From the NCBI GenBank assembly GCA_902783825.1, contig CACZSJ010000062.1:1-14671 (forward strand): 14,671 nucleotides of DNA, in the 5' to 3' direction. A program made the position numbers and the translations under genes. The notes below the pieces were generated by a model. The model saw nothing but the letters and a program-made list of their open reading frames with translations. It was not told the DNA's origin and did no database searches. The DNA is from Oscillospiraceae bacterium (GTDB lineage: Bacteria; Bacillota; Clostridia; Oscillospirales; Oscillospiraceae). Below, one piece after another: positions 1 to 7,170 of this stretch; within the stretch, counting starts at the first letter, position 1; every line of letters starts with the position of its first letter.

Positions 1-16
1 AAAAGTGAATATAACC

Positions 17-45
17 TTGACTTTTCCAGATTTTGATAGTATATA
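17..45 (+). promoter_or_regulatory. Predicted sigma-A promoter of argGH
   Basis: A -35 element TTGACT (17-22) and a -10 element TATATA (40-45) are separated by 17 bp. Transcription would start near position 52, leaving a leader of about 47 nt before argG. The -10 lies inside the 12-bp palindrome GTATATATATAC (39-50). A weak, one-sided resemblance to an ArgR/AhrC half box (GTGAAT at 5-10) lies just upstream, which is too little to call an operator. Confidence 0.65.
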
Positions 46-98
46 TATACATGTTCGGCGAATATTGCCGATAATTGATATCGTTTTGAGGTGTAAGG

Positions 99-1319
99 AT
101 GAATCATACTGGAATACAAAAAATCGTGCTCGCCTATTCCGGCGGCCTGGATACCTCCGTCATCATTCCCTGGCTGAAGGAGAACTACAACAATCCGGAA
201 ATCATCGCCGTAGCAGGCAACGTGGGCCAGCAGGACGAGCTGGACGGTCTGGAGGAGAAAGCGCTCCGGACCGGCGCCAGCAAGTTCTACGCCCTGGATC
301 TTTCCGAAGAAATGGTCAACGACGTCATCATCCCCTGCATGCAGGCAGGGGCCAAGTACGAGGGCTATCTTTTGGGCACGGCCTTCGCCCGCCCCATCAT
401 TGCCAAAGGGCTGGTGGAGCTTGCGCTGAAGGAAGGCGCCGACGCCATCGCCCACGGCTGCACGGGGAAAGGCAACGATCAGGTTCGCTTCGAGCTGGCC
501 ATCAAGCATTTTGCCCCCACCATGAAGATCATCGCCCCCTGGCGCGAGTGGGAGCTCAAGTCCCGGGAGGAGGAAATTGACTACGCGCAGGCGCATCAGA
601 TCCCGCTGAAGATCAGCCGCGAGACCAACTACTCCAAGGATAAAAACCTCTGGCATCTGAGCCATGAAGGGCTGGATCTGGAGGATCCCTGGAACGAGCC
701 GCAGTACGAAACGCCCGGCTTCCTGGAGATGTGCGTAAGCCCCATGGACGCCCCGGATGAGCCGGAATACCTGACGCTGGAGTTCGAGCAGGGCGTTCCG
801 GTAATGCTCAACGGCGAGAAGCTCAGTCCTACGGAAATCATCTGGAAGCTCAACGAGCTGGGCGGAAAACACGGCATCGGGCTTCTGGATCTGGTGGAAA
901 ACCGCCTTGTGGGAATGAAGTCCCGGGGCCTCTATGAAACCCCGGGCGGCACGATCCTTTACGCCGCGCATGAGGCGCTGGAAAGCATTTGCCTGGACAA
1001 GCTGACTGCCCACAAAAAGCAGGAGCTGAGCATCTGCTTCGGAGAGCTGCTGTATAACGGCCTGTGGTTCAGCCCGCTGCGCGAGGCGCTAAGCGCCTTT
1101 GTGGCGGAAACCCAAAAACGCGTCACCGGTACCGTGCGCCTCAGGCTCTATAAGGGCAACATCTTCAACGCCGGTCTCAAGAGCCCATGCTCCCTCTATT
1201 CCGAGAGCATCGCCAGCTTCGGAGAGAGCGACTACGACCAGGCGCAGGCCGCCGGTTTCATCAATCTCTGGGGTCTGCCCACCACCGTTCAGGCACTCCA
1301 GCGTCAGGGAAAGCTGTAA
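99..1319 (+). CDS. argG: Argininosuccinate synthase
   Basis: This cytosolic enzyme joins citrulline and aspartate, using ATP, to make argininosuccinate in the penultimate step of arginine synthesis. The protein is 406 aa, normal for the family. The N-terminal ATP-pyrophosphatase loop SGGLDTS is at residues 14-20, and the citrulline/ATP-binding motif GCTGKGNDQVRFE starts at residue 120. The family sequence ETNYSKDKNLWHLSHEG is intact. The start is supported by GAGGTG at 88-93, five bases before the ATG. argH follows 44 bases downstream on the same strand, so the two are likely one transcript from the promoter at 17-45. No frameshift or missing motif is seen. Identification is by motif and length and is very secure. 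Confidence 0.98.
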   Translation: MNHTGIQKIVLAYSGGLDTSVIIPWLKENYNNPEIIAVAGNVGQQDELDGLEEKALRTGASKFYALDLSEEMVNDVIIPCMQAGAKYEGYLLGTAFARPIIAKGLVELALKEGADAIAHGCTGKGNDQVRFELAIKHFAPTMKIIAPWREWELKSREEEIDYAQAHQIPLKISRETNYSKDKNLWHLSHEGLDLEDPWNEPQYETPGFLEMCVSPMDAPDEPEYLTLEFEQGVPVMLNGEKLSPTEIIWKLNELGGKHGIGLLDLVENRLVGMKSRGLYETPGGTILYAAHEALESICLDKLTAHKKQELSICFGELLYNGLWFSPLREALSAFVAETQKRVTGTVRLRLYKGNIFNAGLKSPCSLYSESIASFGESDYDQAQAAGFINLWGLPTTVQALQRQGKL

Positions 1320-1363
1320 GCATCCGCGGCGCGTCGGAAACCACCGGGAAAGGATCAAGAAGT

Positions 1364-2740
1364 ATGAACAAGCTATGGGCAGGCCGGACCGCGGCAGAGA
1401 CTGCGCGGCTGGCTGACCTTTTCAACTCCTCCATCGCCGTGGACAGCCGGATGGCCCGGCAGGACATTGCCGGCTCCATGGCTCACGCCGCCATGCTGGG
1501 GGCGCAGGGCATCCTCAGCCAGACAGAGGCGGATCAGCTCATCGAAGGGCTGCAGGGCATCCTGGACGATCTGGAGTCTGGCGCCTTGGCCATCGATCCG
1601 GATGCTGAGGACATTCACATGTTTGTGGAGCAGGTGCTGACCCAGCGCCTGGGGGACCTGGGCAAAAAGCTCCATACCGCCAGAAGCCGCAACGATCAGG
1701 TAGCCCTTGATCTGCGCATGTATCTGCGCGAGGAAATCGACGTGCTCACGGAGCGGACGAAGGTGCTCATCGGCGTAATCTGCGACAAGGCGGAGGCGTA
1801 CAAGGACGCCATCATGCCCGGCTACACCCATCTGCAGCGGGCCCAGCCCATCAGTTTTGGCCATCAGCTGATGGCCTACGCGATGATGCTGCTGCGGGAT
1901 CTGGATCGTCTGCGCGACTGCCGGCGGCGTCTGAATCTCTCCCCCATTGGCTGCTGCGCCCTGGCGGGAACCACCTACGACACCGACCGGGAAGGAGAAG
2001 CCGCGGCCCTGGGCTTTGCGGGGATTTGTCTCAACTCCATTGACGGCGTCTCGGATCGGGATTTCGCCGTGGAGCTGTGCGCAGCCCTGTCCATCCAGAT
2101 GATGCACCTGTCCCGCCTCGCTGAGGAGTTGATCCTCTGGTCCAGCTGGGAATTCCAATTCATTGAGCTGCCCGACGCCTACACCACCGGCTCCTCCATC
2201 ATGCCCCAGAAGAAGAATCCCGACATGGCCGAGCTGGTGCGCGGCAAGACGGGTCGGGTCTACGGGGATCTGATGGCTCTTCTCACGATGCTCAAGGGAC
2301 TTCCGCTGGCCTACAACAAGGACATGCAGGAAGACAAGGAGGGCGTCTTTGACGCCTGTGACACGGTGAAAATGTGTCTGTCTGTGATGGCGGATATGCT
2401 CCCGGGGATGCAGGCCCGGCGCGACAACATGCGCAAGGCCGCCTCAGAGGGCTTCATCAATGCCACCGACTTGGCCGATTATCTGGTCGCCAAAGGGCTT
2501 CCCTTCCGCAGCGCCTATCAGATTTCCGGTGCTCTGGTTGCAAAATGCATCCGCGAGGGCAAAACCCTGGAAAGCCTGCGTCTGGAGGAATACCGACAGG
2601 CCTCGCCCCTTATCGATGAGGACGTTTATGCCCACATCGACCTGCTTGCCTGTGTGCAGAAGCGCACAAGTGCGGGCGGCACGTCCACAGCCTCGGTGGA
2701 AAAGCAGATTGCCGCCGTGCGCCTGCTGCTGGCGCAATAG
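1364..2740 (+). CDS. argH: Argininosuccinate lyase
   Basis: The enzyme splits argininosuccinate into arginine and fumarate, the last step of arginine synthesis. It belongs to the fumarase/aspartase superfamily and is expected to be a cytosolic homotetramer. The chosen start gives 458 aa beginning MNKLWAGRT, with GGGAAAGGA about ten bases upstream. The open frame runs further 5' into argG, but family length and the conserved WAGR start argue against that. Visible motifs are HTARSRNDQVALD, GYTHLQRAQP with the likely catalytic base His156, and the superfamily signature SSIMPQKKNPD, whose first serine is Ser277, the expected catalytic acid. It is the second gene of the argGH operon and is followed at once by a hairpin terminator. 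Confidence 0.98.
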   Translation: MNKLWAGRTAAETARLADLFNSSIAVDSRMARQDIAGSMAHAAMLGAQGILSQTEADQLIEGLQGILDDLESGALAIDPDAEDIHMFVEQVLTQRLGDLGKKLHTARSRNDQVALDLRMYLREEIDVLTERTKVLIGVICDKAEAYKDAIMPGYTHLQRAQPISFGHQLMAYAMMLLRDLDRLRDCRRRLNLSPIGCCALAGTTYDTDREGEAAALGFAGICLNSIDGVSDRDFAVELCAALSIQMMHLSRLAEELILWSSWEFQFIELPDAYTTGSSIMPQKKNPDMAELVRGKTGRVYGDLMALLTMLKGLPLAYNKDMQEDKEGVFDACDTVKMCLSVMADMLPGMQARRDNMRKAASEGFINATDLADYLVAKGLPFRSAYQISGALVAKCIREGKTLESLRLEEYRQASPLIDEDVYAHIDLLACVQKRTSAGGTSTASVEKQIAAVRLLLAQ

Positions 2741-2754
2741 AACAAAACAGCAAA

Positions 2755-2794
2755 CAAGGCCTCCGGCTCAAGCAAGCCGGGGGCCTTGGTCTTT
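2755..2794 (+). terminator. Terminator after argH
   Basis: A 14-bp stem pairs 2755-2768 with 2775-2788 (one G-T wobble) around a six-base loop. It starts 14 bases after the argH stop codon and is followed by GTCTTT. The U-run is short but the stem is strong, so this probably ends the argGH transcript. Confidence 0.75.
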
Positions 2795-2831
2795 CGCATA
2801 TCAGCCGGGCGCCATTTGTCAAGCGTCCCCG

Positions 2832-2867
2832 AAAAAAGCCCGCAGGCCCTGTACGGCCTGCGGGCTT
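2832..2867 (-). terminator. Terminator of the amino-acid ABC operon
   Basis: A perfect 13-bp GC-rich stem (2836-2848 with 2855-2867) has a six-base loop. Read on the minus strand it is followed directly by TTTTTT (2837-2832), the classic intrinsic terminator layout. It lies 34 bases past the stop of the ATPase gene. Together with the argH terminator it separates two converging operons within 160 bases. No gene is seen in that gap. Confidence 0.88.
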
Positions 2868-2901
2868 CATCTTTCTCTTTTACCGCTTCCCGGCAGCGCG
2901 G

Positions 2902-3684
2902 CTATCGCTCGTAGCCTCGCAGGAATTGGCGGGTGCGCTCAGATTGAGGCGCGTGCATCACCTGGCTCGGCGGCCCCATTTCCTCAATCCGGCCATCGTC
3001 AATAAACAGCACCTGATCGGATACCGCCTCGGCAAAGCTCATCTCATGGGTCACAATGACCATGGTCATCTTTTCCCGGGCAAGCTGCCGGATCACGTTC
3101 AGCACCTCCCCCGTCAGCTCCGGATCCAGGGCGGAGGTAGGCTCATCGAAGAACAGCACCTCCGGCTTGAGGGCCATGGCTCTGGCAATGGCCACCCGTT
3201 GCTGCTGTCCGCCGGAAAGCTGATGGGGATAGTGCCTCAGCTTCTCTCCCAGGCCGACCCGCCGCAGAAGCTCTTCACAGTTTTGATCGATCTGCTCGTT
3301 CAGCTCCCGACGGCGCGATGGGTAATCGGGAAGCGCCTTGGCCTGAAGCTTCAAGGCCAGAGAGACGTTATCCAGAGCCGTATACTGGGGAAAAAGATTG
3401 AAGTTCTGGAATACCAGGCCGAAATGCAGCCGGTTGCGGCGAATCTCCGCCTCTGACAGACTGTGGGGATCCGCTGCGTCAAACAGGGTTTCTCCCTTGA
3501 CGGCGATTTTACCGCCGCTGGGGATCTCCAGGAAATTCAGGCAGCGCAGCAGGGTGGTTTTGCCGCCGCCGGAGGGGCCGATCACCGAGAGCGTCTCCCC
3601 CTCTTCCATGGAAAAGCTGATGCCTCGGAGCACCTGGGTTCGGTCAAAGCTCTTTTTCAAATCGCAGACGTCTAACAATGCCAT
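2902..3684 (-). CDS. Polar amino-acid ABC transporter ATP-binding protein (GlnQ/HisP type)
   Basis: This is the cytoplasmic ATPase that powers the importer encoded by the next two genes upstream. The 260-aa protein has all ABC motifs: Walker A GPSGGGKT at residues 36-43, Q-loop Gln93, signature LSGGQ at 156-160, Walker B ending in Asp180-Glu181, and switch His213. It is slightly longer than the usual ~240 aa because of a charged insert of roughly residues 115-135 before the signature. The start is supported by GAGG placed over the permease stop codon, with a nine-base gap between the genes, which implies translational coupling. The family is certain. The imported amino acid cannot be read from this subunit. 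Confidence 0.94.
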   Translation of the reverse strand: MALLDVCDLKKSFDRTQVLRGISFSMEEGETLSVIGPSGGGKTTLLRCLNFLEIPSGGKIAVKGETLFDAADPHSLSEAEIRRNRLHFGLVFQNFNLFPQYTALDNVSLALKLQAKALPDYPSRRRELNEQIDQNCEELLRRVGLGEKLRHYPHQLSGGQQQRVAIARAMALKPEVLFFDEPTSALDPELTGEVLNVIRQLAREKMTMVIVTHEMSFAEAVSDQVLFIDDGRIEEMGPPSQVMHAPQSERTRQFLRGYER

Positions 3685-3693
3685 TGCGTTTCC

Positions 3694-4353
3694 TCACACT
3701 TTAAAGTAGTCCAGCTTTTTTTCGATCCAGCCCAACAGCAGGGTCAGCAGCCCACTGAAGGCCAGATAGTACAGGCCGGTAAAAAACAGCGGCCAGATGA
3801 TGCCGGAGGATTTGATAAATTTCTCGCCGTTCCAGATGATCTCATACACGGCGATCACACGCACCAGGGAGGTATCCTTCACCAGGGTGATGATCTCGTT
3901 TCCCATGGGAGGCACGATCCGCTTGATTACCTGCATCAGCGTAACCCGGAAGAAAATCTGCGAATTGGTCATGCCAAGAACCTGGCCCGCCTCCCGCTGC
4001 CCCCGGGGGACGCCCTGGATGCCGCCGCGGAATATCTCGGAAAAGTAGCAGGCATAGTTGAAGATAAACGCCAGACTGGCAGCTGTAAAGCGGCCGGCGG
4101 CGCCGCCGCCCCACCAGTTGTTACCCAGCAGCAGACCGGGGCCGTAGTAGATGATCAGCAGCTGCAGCATCAAGGGCGTTCCTCGGACGATCCAAACCAC
4201 CAGCTTCACCGGGTAACGGAGAACCCGGTAGCGGCTCATGGAGCCAAAGGCAATGATGAAGCCCAGGGGGATCGCCCCCAGCAGGGTCAGGGCAAAAATC
4301 TCCAGCGCTTTGAAAAAGCCCTGGTTCAGGGAATTCAGTACAGTCAAAAACAT
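3694..4353 (-). CDS. Polar amino-acid ABC transporter permease (HisM/GlnP family)
   Basis: This is the membrane subunit of the importer, 219 aa with about five hydrophobic segments. The cytoplasmic EAA coupling loop is recognisable: EAGQVLGMTNSQIFFRVTL followed by PPMGNEIITLVKDTSL, which is typical of the family. A TTG start four codons upstream is possible, but GAGG seven bases before the ATG at 4353 favours MFLTVLNS. Only one permease gene is present, so the channel is probably a homodimer. It sits between the substrate-binding lipoprotein gene (85-base gap containing a hairpin) and the ATPase gene (nine-base gap). Confidence 0.93.
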   Translation of the reverse strand: MFLTVLNSLNQGFFKALEIFALTLLGAIPLGFIIAFGSMSRYRVLRYPVKLVVWIVRGTPLMLQLLIIYYGPGLLLGNNWWGGGAAGRFTAASLAFIFNYACYFSEIFRGGIQGVPRGQREAGQVLGMTNSQIFFRVTLMQVIKRIVPPMGNEIITLVKDTSLVRVIAVYEIIWNGEKFIKSSGIIWPLFFTGLYYLAFSGLLTLLLGWIEKKLDYFKV

Positions 4354-4390
4354 GGCAGACCTCAATCAGATAAAATGGAAACACGCTCAA

Positions 4391-4415
4391 AGCAGAGGGG
4401 CGGCGCCCCTCTGCT
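4391..4415 (-). promoter_or_regulatory. Intercistronic hairpin between lipoprotein and permease genes
   Basis: A perfect 11-bp GC-rich stem (4391-4401 with 4405-4415) has a three-base loop. It lies 23 bases after the stop of the binding-protein gene. On the minus strand only TTTG follows, so it is at most a leaky terminator. In comparable importers such a hairpin protects the upstream message and lets the binding protein be made in excess over the membrane subunits. That role is inferred here. Confidence 0.65.
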
Positions 4416-4438
4416 CATCGTATACGCGTATTCCGGAA

Positions 4439-5251
4439 TCAGGCGGGGATGATGGATTCCTGCACGCCGTAGGTGGTGGCGACTTCCATCACCGTGCCGG
4501 CCTCGTAGGCAGCTTTGTAGAAGGCCGTGTAGGCGTCAACCAGATCGCTCCCCTTGCGGAAGCCCACGCCGTATTCCTCGCTGGTCAGGCTGACCGTATA
4601 GCTCAGATCGGGATAGCTGGTCCCCTCGCCGATCATGGCGCCCGCCATGAGCAGGTCGATGATGCAGGCGTCAGAGGTGCCGGCCTGAACCTCCATCAGC
4701 GCACGGGCCTGGGTGTCAAATTCCTGGCAGCTGAGCCCCGCGTCCGCAGCAGCTTCCGCCCCGGCAGAACCGGCTTCCACCGCGAAGTTCAGCTCGGCCA
4801 GGCTCTCCACCGTCTGATACTGATCGGCCACTTCCGCCTTGACCACAACCACCTGGGCGTTGTTGCAGTAGGGCGCCGGGCAGCTCATGGCTTCCTGAAC
4901 CGCATCCGTCAGGGTCATGCCGTTCCAGACGCAGTCAATGCTCTTGCCGTTGAGCTCCAGAACCTTGTTGTCCCAGTTGATCTCAACAAACTCCGCCTCC
5001 ACGCCGATGCTCTCGGCAAAGGCCTTGGCCATGTCCGCGTCAAAGCCGATCCAGTTGCCGCTGGCATCCAGATAATCCATGGGAGCAAAATCGGTAATGC
5101 CCACCACCAGCTTGCCGTTGCCCTGGACATAGGCCAAGTCACTGTCGGCGGCCGGCGCCTGGTTGGCTGCGGGCGCGGCGGGCTGGGAGCCGCAGGCACA
5201 CAGGGCGAAAACCATGGCGGCCACCAGAAGCATAGCAAAAATCTTTTTCAT
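4439..5251 (-). CDS. Amino-acid ABC transporter substrate-binding lipoprotein (SBP_bac_3 family)
   Basis: This extracellular lipid-anchored protein captures the ligand for the importer. The chosen start gives 270 aa beginning MKKIFAMLLVAAMVFALCAC. It has a lysine-rich n-region, a hydrophobic core and a lipobox LCAC with Cys20 as the lipidation site. A low-complexity Ala/Pro linker follows, then the SBP_bac_3 fold with KLVVGITDFAPMDYLD and WIGFDADMAKAFAESIG. GGAGGAT stands seven bases before this ATG. The open frame extends 33 codons further 5' but without a ribosome site, and it would bury the signal peptide. The gene is first in its operon, read from the promoter at 5315-5288. Ligand specificity is not assignable by eye. 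Arginine would be attractive given argGH nearby, but that is speculation. Confidence 0.93.
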   Translation of the reverse strand: MKKIFAMLLVAAMVFALCACGSQPAAPAANQAPAADSDLAYVQGNGKLVVGITDFAPMDYLDASGNWIGFDADMAKAFAESIGVEAEFVEINWDNKVLELNGKSIDCVWNGMTLTDAVQEAMSCPAPYCNNAQVVVVKAEVADQYQTVESLAELNFAVEAGSAGAEAAADAGLSCQEFDTQARALMEVQAGTSDACIIDLLMAGAMIGEGTSYPDLSYTVSLTSEEYGVGFRKGSDLVDAYTAFYKAAYEAGTVMEVATTYGVQESIIPA

Positions 5252-5287
5252 GTTGATATCCTCCATCGCAAATTTTATTGCATCAGT

Positions 5288-5315
5288 ATGATACCACATT
5301 AGCGCAATAAAGCAA
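5288..5315 (-). promoter_or_regulatory. Predicted promoter of the amino-acid ABC operon
   Basis: On the minus strand, TTGCTT (5315-5310) and TATCAT (5293-5288) are 16 bp apart, and TGG immediately precedes the -10, making an extended -10. The start would be near 5281, about 30 bases before the lipoprotein ATG. Confidence 0.7.
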
Positions 5316-5334
5316 GCCCCTCCTTTCGCTTTGT

Positions 5335-5351
5335 TGTGCAAATTTTGCACA
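5335..5351. promoter_or_regulatory. Perfect 17-bp palindrome in the divergent control region
   Basis: TGTGCAAATTTTGCACA is perfectly symmetric around one central T. It lies 19 bp upstream of the -35 of the importer operon and about 25 bp upstream of the -35 proposed for iscR, so a protein bound here could affect either. It shares the TGT...ACA ends and 17-bp length of GlnR/TnrA boxes but has C and G where those boxes want A and T at positions 5 and 13. The regulator is therefore unknown. Confidence 0.55.
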
Positions 5352-5376
5352 GTGTAAAAAAACAGGCTTTTGCCGA

Positions 5377-5405
5377 TTTAATTCCTACTAAGTTTATGGT
5401 ATATT
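5377..5405 (+). promoter_or_regulatory. Predicted iscR promoter with operator-like motif in the spacer
   Basis: A weak -35 TTTAAT (5377-5382) and a -10 TATATT (5400-5405) are 17 bp apart. Between them lies CCTACTAAGTTTATGG (5384-5399), which matches the palindrome at the iscS promoter in the pattern CCTAyTAnnTTnATnG. A weak -35 with an operator filling the spacer suits autorepression by the Rrf2 protein encoded just downstream. The promoter is moderately supported and the operator is inferred. Confidence 0.5.
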
Positions 5406-5433
5406 AAAATTGTATCGAACGGAGGTGTCGCAG

Positions 5434-5859
5434 ATGAATGTAACCAGCAAGGGGCGCTACGCGCTGCGGGTCATGCTGGACCTGGCGCAGCACCCGGAGG
5501 ACGGCTATATTTCCCTGAAAACCGTGGCCCAGCGGCAGGGAATCTCCATGAAATACCTGGAGCTGATCGTAGGCAGCCTGAAAAAAGCGGAGCTGCTGGA
5601 CAGCGTCCGGGGCAAGGAGGGCGGCTACAAGCTCAACCGAGAGCCGTCGGCTTACCGGGTGGGCGAAATTCTGCGCTCCCTGGAAGACAATCTGGCCCCC
5701 GTCTCCTGCATCCGAGACGGGAATGTCCATTGTGATCACGTAGCCGCCTGTCTGACCATCCCCATGTGGAAGGAGCTGGACGAAATCACCAACAGCTATC
5801 TGGACAGCATCAGCCTGGAGGACCTACTGCATGGTGAAAAATGGCAGGATGCCCATTGA
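5434..5859 (+). CDS. iscR: Rrf2-family transcriptional regulator, IscR-like
   Basis: A 141-aa Rrf2 regulator, likely a dimeric DNA-binding protein that controls Fe-S cluster assembly. The N-terminal winged helix (about residues 1-65) opens with MNVTSKGRYALRVMLDLA and includes ISMKYLELIVGSLKKA and the wing GKEGGYKL. Three cysteines in the C-terminal half, Cys92, Cys100 and Cys106, have spacing 7 and 5. IscR cluster ligands have spacing 5 and 5, so an Fe-S cluster is plausible, with a longer first loop. CymR, the cysteine-metabolism paralogue, lacks these cysteines. The start is set by GGAGGTG (5421-5427), six bases before the ATG; a TTG eight codons upstream is less likely. iscS and iscU follow. 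The stop codon overlaps the -35 of the iscS promoter. Confidence 0.85.
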   Translation: MNVTSKGRYALRVMLDLAQHPEDGYISLKTVAQRQGISMKYLELIVGSLKKAELLDSVRGKEGGYKLNREPSAYRVGEILRSLEDNLAPVSCIRDGNVHCDHVAACLTIPMWKELDEITNSYLDSISLEDLLHGEKWQDAH

Positions 5860-5883
5860 CAAACGCCGCAGCTGTGTTATAAT
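5856..5883 (+). promoter_or_regulatory. Strong predicted promoter of iscSU
   Basis: A consensus TTGACA (5856-5861) and consensus TATAAT (5878-5883) are 16 bp apart. The -35 contains the iscR stop codon TGA. The predicted start near 5890 leaves a leader of about 60 bases. iscSU can therefore be expressed separately from iscR, at a level limited mainly by whatever binds the adjoining palindrome. Confidence 0.82.
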
Positions 5884-5884
5884 C

Positions 5885-5901
5885 CCTATTAGATTGATAG
5901 G
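5885..5901. promoter_or_regulatory. Candidate Rrf2/IscR operator at the iscS start site
   Basis: CCTATTAGATTGATAGG is an imperfect palindrome with 5-bp outer arms CCTAT/ATAGG and one further inner pair. It sits directly after the -10 and covers the predicted transcription start, a position expected to block initiation. It resembles the motif in the iscR promoter. Assignment to the neighbouring regulator is inferred. Confidence 0.55.
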
Positions 5902-5951
5902 AATATAAATCCCCATTGAATAGAATCCAAGCAGAAAGGAAGATGCATTCT

Positions 5952-7139
5952 ATGTTTGTCTATGCAGACAACGCAGCCACCACCAGCATCAGCAAAACCG
6001 CGCTGGACGCCATGCTGCCCTACCTGACTGAGAACTACGGCAATCCCTCCAGCCTCTACGCCTTCGGCCAGAAAGCTGCCGAGGCGCTGGCAGAGGCGCG
6101 CCAGACCATTGCCGCTTGTATCAACGCCGAGCCTCGGGAGATCACCTTCACCTCCGGCGGCAGCGAAGCGGACAATCAGGCCCTGCTGTCCGCCGCAAAG
6201 CTGGGAGAGCGCAAGGGAAAAAAGCACATCATTTCCACCGCCTTTGAACACCACGCGGTGCTGCACTGTCTGGCCCGGCTGGAAAAGGAGGGCTTTTCGG
6301 TCACGCTGCTGGATCCCCACGAAGACGGGGTCATCCGGCTGGAGGACGTGGAGAAGGCCCTGCGTGAGGATACCTGCCTGGTGAGCATCATGTTTGCCAA
6401 CAACGAGATCGGCACCGTGCAGCCCATCGCTGAAATCGGCGCTCTGTGCCGCAGCCGGGGGATCCCCTTCCACACGGACGCGGTTCAGGCCGCGGGCCAC
6501 ATGCCCATCGACGTGAAGGCCATGCAGATCGATATGCTGTCCCTGTCCGGGCACAAGTTCCACGCGCCCAAGGGCGTGGGCGTGCTGTTTGCCAGAAAAG
6601 GCCTGCTGCTGACCAATCTTATCGAGGGCGGCGGCCAGGAACGGGGCAAGCGCGCCGGCACGGAAAACGTGGCGGGCATTGTGGCCATGGCTGCCGCGCT
6701 GAAGGAATCCTGCGCGAACATGGAGAAGGACAACGCCAGGATCATTCCCATGCGAGACAAGCTCTTCACGGAGCTGAGCAAAATCCCCCACAGCAAAATC
6801 AACGGCAGTCTGGAGCATCATGTGCCCGGCACCGTGAACATGTGCTTCGAGGGCATCGAAGGCGAGTCTCTGCTGCTGATGCTGGACGATCGAGGCATCT
6901 GCGCCTCCTCCGGCAGCGCCTGCACCTCCGGCTCTCTCGACCCCAGCCACGTGCTGCTGAGCATCGGTCTGCCCCATGAGGTCGCCCACGGCTCCCTGCG
7001 CCTGTCCATCGGCGAATACAACACCATGGAGGAAATCGACTACATCATCGAGACGGTTCCCCAGGTGGTAAGCTATCTGCGCAGCATGTCCCCCGTCTGG
7101 GACGAGCTGGAAAAGGGCCTGCGCCCCCATTTAATCTGA
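5952..7139 (+). CDS. iscS: Cysteine desulfurase IscS/NifS
   Basis: This PLP enzyme converts cysteine to alanine and passes the sulfur as a persulfide to IscU and other acceptors. The 395-aa protein starts MFVYADNAATT. The PLP lysine is Lys202 in SLSGHKFHAPKG, and the persulfide-carrying Cys324 is in SSGSACTSGSLDPSHVL, the group I (IscS-like) active-site loop. The PLP-site sequence HTDAVQAAGH is also present. AAAGGAAG nine bases upstream favours the ATG at 5952 over the one at 5943, which would lie only two bases from the ribosome site. iscU follows after 31 bases in the same transcript. No hscA/hscB, fdx or iscA genes are adjacent, so the local cluster is minimal. Confidence 0.95.
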   Translation: MFVYADNAATTSISKTALDAMLPYLTENYGNPSSLYAFGQKAAEALAEARQTIAACINAEPREITFTSGGSEADNQALLSAAKLGERKGKKHIISTAFEHHAVLHCLARLEKEGFSVTLLDPHEDGVIRLEDVEKALREDTCLVSIMFANNEIGTVQPIAEIGALCRSRGIPFHTDAVQAAGHMPIDVKAMQIDMLSLSGHKFHAPKGVGVLFARKGLLLTNLIEGGGQERGKRAGTENVAGIVAMAAALKESCANMEKDNARIIPMRDKLFTELSKIPHSKINGSLEHHVPGTVNMCFEGIEGESLLLMLDDRGICASSGSACTSGSLDPSHVLLSIGLPHEVAHGSLRLSIGEYNTMEEIDYIIETVPQVVSYLRSMSPVWDELEKGLRPHLI

Positions 7140-7170
7140 TTGAGACAAAACGATACAGGAGGATACGAGC

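Noticed and set aside
1187..1363. Longer form of argininosuccinate lyase reading back into argG
   Set aside because: It would add 59 residues unlike the family, overlap argG heavily and lack a ribosome site. The ATG at 1364 has one and begins with the conserved WAGR region.
5889..7130. Minus-strand open frame of about 410 codons opposite iscS
   Set aside because: It mirrors the iscS codons, is rich in Gly/His/Gln as antisense frames are, and has no promoter or ribosome site.
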